Below are positions 5,028 through 6,637 of a DNA stretch of 6,637 nucleotides, one piece after another. Under the pieces are notes generated by a model. That model searched no databases. It had not been told where the DNA came from and was given only the letters and a program-made list of their open reading frames with translations. How positions within the stretch are numbered: position 1 is the stretch's first letter; each line of letters starts with the position of its first letter. The DNA is from Methanobacterium sp. (GTDB lineage: Archaea > Methanobacteriota > Methanobacteria > Methanobacteriales > Methanobacteriaceae): positions 1 to 6,637 of the forward strand of contig JAJFTX010000120.1 in assembly GCA_021372715.1 (NCBI GenBank). Direction: 5' to 3'. The position numbers and the translations under genes are program-made.

Positions 5028-6300
5028 ACCTTATCCCGAATATAAGGATTCTGCGGTGGAGTGGATTGGTAACATTCCGGAAGATTGGAAAATTAGAAAA
5101 TTAAAACATTTCACAGAAAATCTTGATGGTAAAAGAATACCAATTAGCGCTGAACAAAGAATGCCTGGAAATATACCTTATTATGGAGCTACAGGTATAG
5201 TTGATTATGTTGATGATTTTATTTTTAATGAAGAACTTCTTTTAGTAGGGGAAGATGGTGCCCCTTTTTTTGATAAGTTAAAAGATGTAGCATTTTTGAT
5301 TAAAGGAAAGACATGGGTAAATAATCATGCCCATGTATTGAGAGTATTAAAAAAGACCAATAGCAAATTACTAATGCATCAGTTAAATCAAACAGATTAT
5401 TCCTTTTTTATAAAAGGCAGTACAAGAGACAAACTTAATCAAGAACAACTAAAAGAAATTCCTATTATTGAACCTCCTGAAGATACACAAGCAAAAATTA
5501 TATCATTTTTAGATAAAAAAACCTCAGAAATTGATTTAATAATCGAAAAAGACACTCAACTCATTGAACTTCTCAAGGAAAAAAGAACTGCCCTGATAAA
5601 TCATGTGGTGACCAAGGGACTGGACCCCACTGTGAAGATGAAGGATTCCGGGGTGGAATGGGTTGGTGAGATACCTGAAGATTGGGATGCTAGAAAATTG
5701 AAATTATTTGTTTCAAAGATTGGCAGTGGCGTAACTCCAAAGGGGGGAGCTTCAGTGTATGTAGAAGAAGGTATAGCACTATTACGAAGTCAAAATGTTC
5801 ATTTTGATGGATTAAGACTAAAAAATGTATCTTACATAACTGAAGAGATAAATAAAACAATGTTAAATTCAGTTGTTAAAAATAAAGATGTTTTGCTAAA
5901 TATAACTGGTGCATCAATTGGTAGATGTACTTATTTTGAAAATCAAGTTGATAAAGCAAACGTAAATCAGCATGTATGTATTATAAGACCAGAAAAAATC
6001 TATTATAAATTTTTAAATTATGTTTTGATGTCGGATGTAGGACAAGATCAAATATTTTCAACTCAAATGGGTTCTTCAAGAGAGGGAGTAAACTTTGAAC
6101 AAATTGGAAATTTCATAATAACTTATCCTCCTTATGAACAACAAAAAGATATTGCAGACTATTTAGAGGAATCAACCAAAAAAATTGATTTAACTATCCA
6201 AAAAATAGAAGAAAATATTGATTTACTTGAAGAATACAAAAAATCCCTCATCCACCACGTAGTCACAGGTAAGGTAGATGTTCGGGAGGTGGCTGTATGA
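5017..6300 (+). CDS. hsdS: Type I restriction-modification system, specificity subunit HsdS
   Basis: HsdS recognises the split DNA target and docks two HsdM and two HsdR subunits. The 427 residues form two tandem halves. Each begins with a near-identical entry motif, KDSAVEWIGNIPEDW (10-24) and KDSGVEWVGEIPEDW (209-223). Each continues into a target-recognition domain (about 25-153 and 224-371) and ends in a long spacer helix: EPPEDTQAKIISFLDKKTSE (152-171) onward to ALINHVVTKG, and YPPYEQQKDIADYLEESTKK (370-389) onward to SLIHHVVTGK. The two domains differ, so the target should be bipartite and asymmetric; its bases cannot be read from the sequence. The entry repeat is also visible in DNA: 5044-5088 and 5641-5685 agree at 37 of 45 bases. 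The recognition domains are more AT-rich than the conserved parts, as expected when domains are exchanged. The gene overlaps hsdM by 11 bases and hsdR by ATGA. Confidence 0.95.
   Translation: MKLKPYPEYKDSAVEWIGNIPEDWKIRKLKHFTENLDGKRIPISAEQRMPGNIPYYGATGIVDYVDDFIFNEELLLVGEDGAPFFDKLKDVAFLIKGKTWVNNHAHVLRVLKKTNSKLLMHQLNQTDYSFFIKGSTRDKLNQEQLKEIPIIEPPEDTQAKIISFLDKKTSEIDLIIEKDTQLIELLKEKRTALINHVVTKGLDPTVKMKDSGVEWVGEIPEDWDARKLKLFVSKIGSGVTPKGGASVYVEEGIALLRSQNVHFDGLRLKNVSYITEEINKTMLNSVVKNKDVLLNITGASIGRCTYFENQVDKANVNQHVCIIRPEKIYYKFLNYVLMSDVGQDQIFSTQMGSSREGVNFEQIGNFIITYPPYEQQKDIADYLEESTKKIDLTIQKIEENIDLLEEYKKSLIHHVVTGKVDVREVAV
5044..5088 (+). repeat. hsdS internal direct repeat, copy 1
   Basis: This encodes KDSAVEWIGNIPEDW at the start of the first half of HsdS. 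Copy 2 lies 597 bases (199 codons) downstream at 5641-5685 with 37 of 45 bases identical. Such repeats are the usual crossover points for exchange or rearrangement of recognition domains. Confidence 0.7.
5641..5685 (+). repeat. hsdS internal direct repeat, copy 2
   Basis: This encodes KDSGVEWVGEIPEDW at the start of the second half of HsdS and is the partner of 5044-5088. Recombination between the two copies would delete one recognition domain and leave a half-length specificity gene. Confidence 0.7.
6285..6291 (+). promoter_or_regulatory. hsdR ribosome binding site inside hsdS
   Basis: GGAGGTG, close to the full archaeal Shine-Dalgarno sequence, lies 5 bases before ATG 6297 and fixes the hsdR start. 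Confidence 0.65.
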
Positions 6301-6637
6301 CTGCTGATACTTCAGAAAAACGGTTCCAGGAGGACATAATAGCTCATTTGGAGAGTACAGGTTACCTTAGAAGGAATACCCATAAACATTATGAAAAAGC
6401 ATCTTGCCTGGATCCTGAGTTAACCTTAAAATTCATTCAGGATACGCAACCTAAAGAGTGGAAGAAATGGCAGCGGATTTATGGTGGTAAAGCTGAACAA
6501 AAGTTCTTCTTCCGTTTAGTCTCTGAGATAGAAAATAAAGGCACCATCCATGTTTTGAGGAATGGATTTAAAGATGCTGGTTGTTATTTTGATTTATTCT
6601 ATCCTCAACCTAATAATAACAAGAATCCTGATCATTT
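6297..6637 (+). CDS. hsdR: Type I restriction-modification system, restriction subunit HsdR, N-terminal part (runs off window)
   Basis: HsdR is the ATP-dependent translocase and endonuclease of the type I complex. Only the first 113 residues are in the window, with the frame still open at the edge. They match the start of the HsdR N-terminal domain: an opening helix (EKRFQEDIIAHLESTGYLRR), a bridge reading LDPELTLKFIQDTQPKEWKK, and the strand-turn block IHVLRNGFKDAGCYFDLFYP that precedes the nuclease core in this family. The PD-(D/E)xK catalytic residues and the DEAD-type helicase motifs would lie beyond 6637, so integrity cannot be judged. The start overlaps the hsdS stop as ATGA and has a strong GGAGGTG site, so translation is probably coupled. 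The gene order M-S-R in one transcript is common. Confidence 0.9.
   Translation, partial: MTADTSEKRFQEDIIAHLESTGYLRRNTHKHYEKASCLDPELTLKFIQDTQPKEWKKWQRIYGGKAEQKFFFRLVSEIENKGTIHVLRNGFKDAGCYFDLFYPQPNNNKNPDH

Noticed and set aside
1..6637. CRISPR array, tRNA or rRNA
   Set aside because: No regularly spaced repeat units and no cloverleaf or conserved rRNA segments were seen on reading both strands.

Overview
The window looks archaeal and most like an AT-rich methanogen of the Methanobacteriales (Methanobacterium-like). This is an inference from the very AT-rich sequence, TTTATATA-type TATA boxes, GGAGGTG/GGGGA ribosome binding sites with ATG, GTG and TTG starts, and an N-terminally anchored surface protein with an Asn/Thr-rich linker full of N-glycosylation sequons. 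No rRNA, tRNA or housekeeping gene is present to confirm it.

The left part (1-2835) is accessory DNA in visible decay. It opens with the 3' end of a DDE transposase gene (to 215). A short AT-rich spacer follows with a TATA box and inverted repeats, then scraps that may be the start of a tyrosine recombinase, overlapped by a 64-codon ORF (350-544). A small anchored PepSY-like protein (562-963) is probably intact, and the end of its gene is partly duplicated in frame just past the stop codon. Orphan coding scraps occupy 1023-1178 (+) and 1238-1327 (-). A 34-codon ORF with a good ribosome binding site lies at 1356-1460. A NERD-domain nuclease gene (1482-2062, +) carries a frameshift after its membrane anchor. 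Convergent to it is a broken gene (2835 down to 2258, -) that I reconstruct across three reading frames as zinc ribbon, two TPR helix pairs and the start of an Mrr-like endonuclease. An unidentified tail in yet another frame follows it (2289 down to 2107).

The right part (3009-6637) is a compact, healthy type I restriction-modification operon: hsdM, hsdS and the start of hsdR. hsdM and hsdS overlap by 11 bases, hsdS and hsdR overlap as ATGA, and each gene has its own clear ribosome binding site. HsdM (adenine methylation) and HsdS (two target-recognition domains) form the methyltransferase. HsdR, cut off by the window edge, would add ATP-dependent translocation and cleavage.

Overall this is a defence island beside a transposon end: one working system (type I RM) and two eroded nuclease genes (NERD; zinc ribbon-TPR-Mrr). 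I see no convincing wholly new system. The most informative items are the reconstructed zinc ribbon-TPR-Mrr pseudogene, the frameshifted NERD gene, the in-frame duplicated PepSY tail and the mosaic HsdS.
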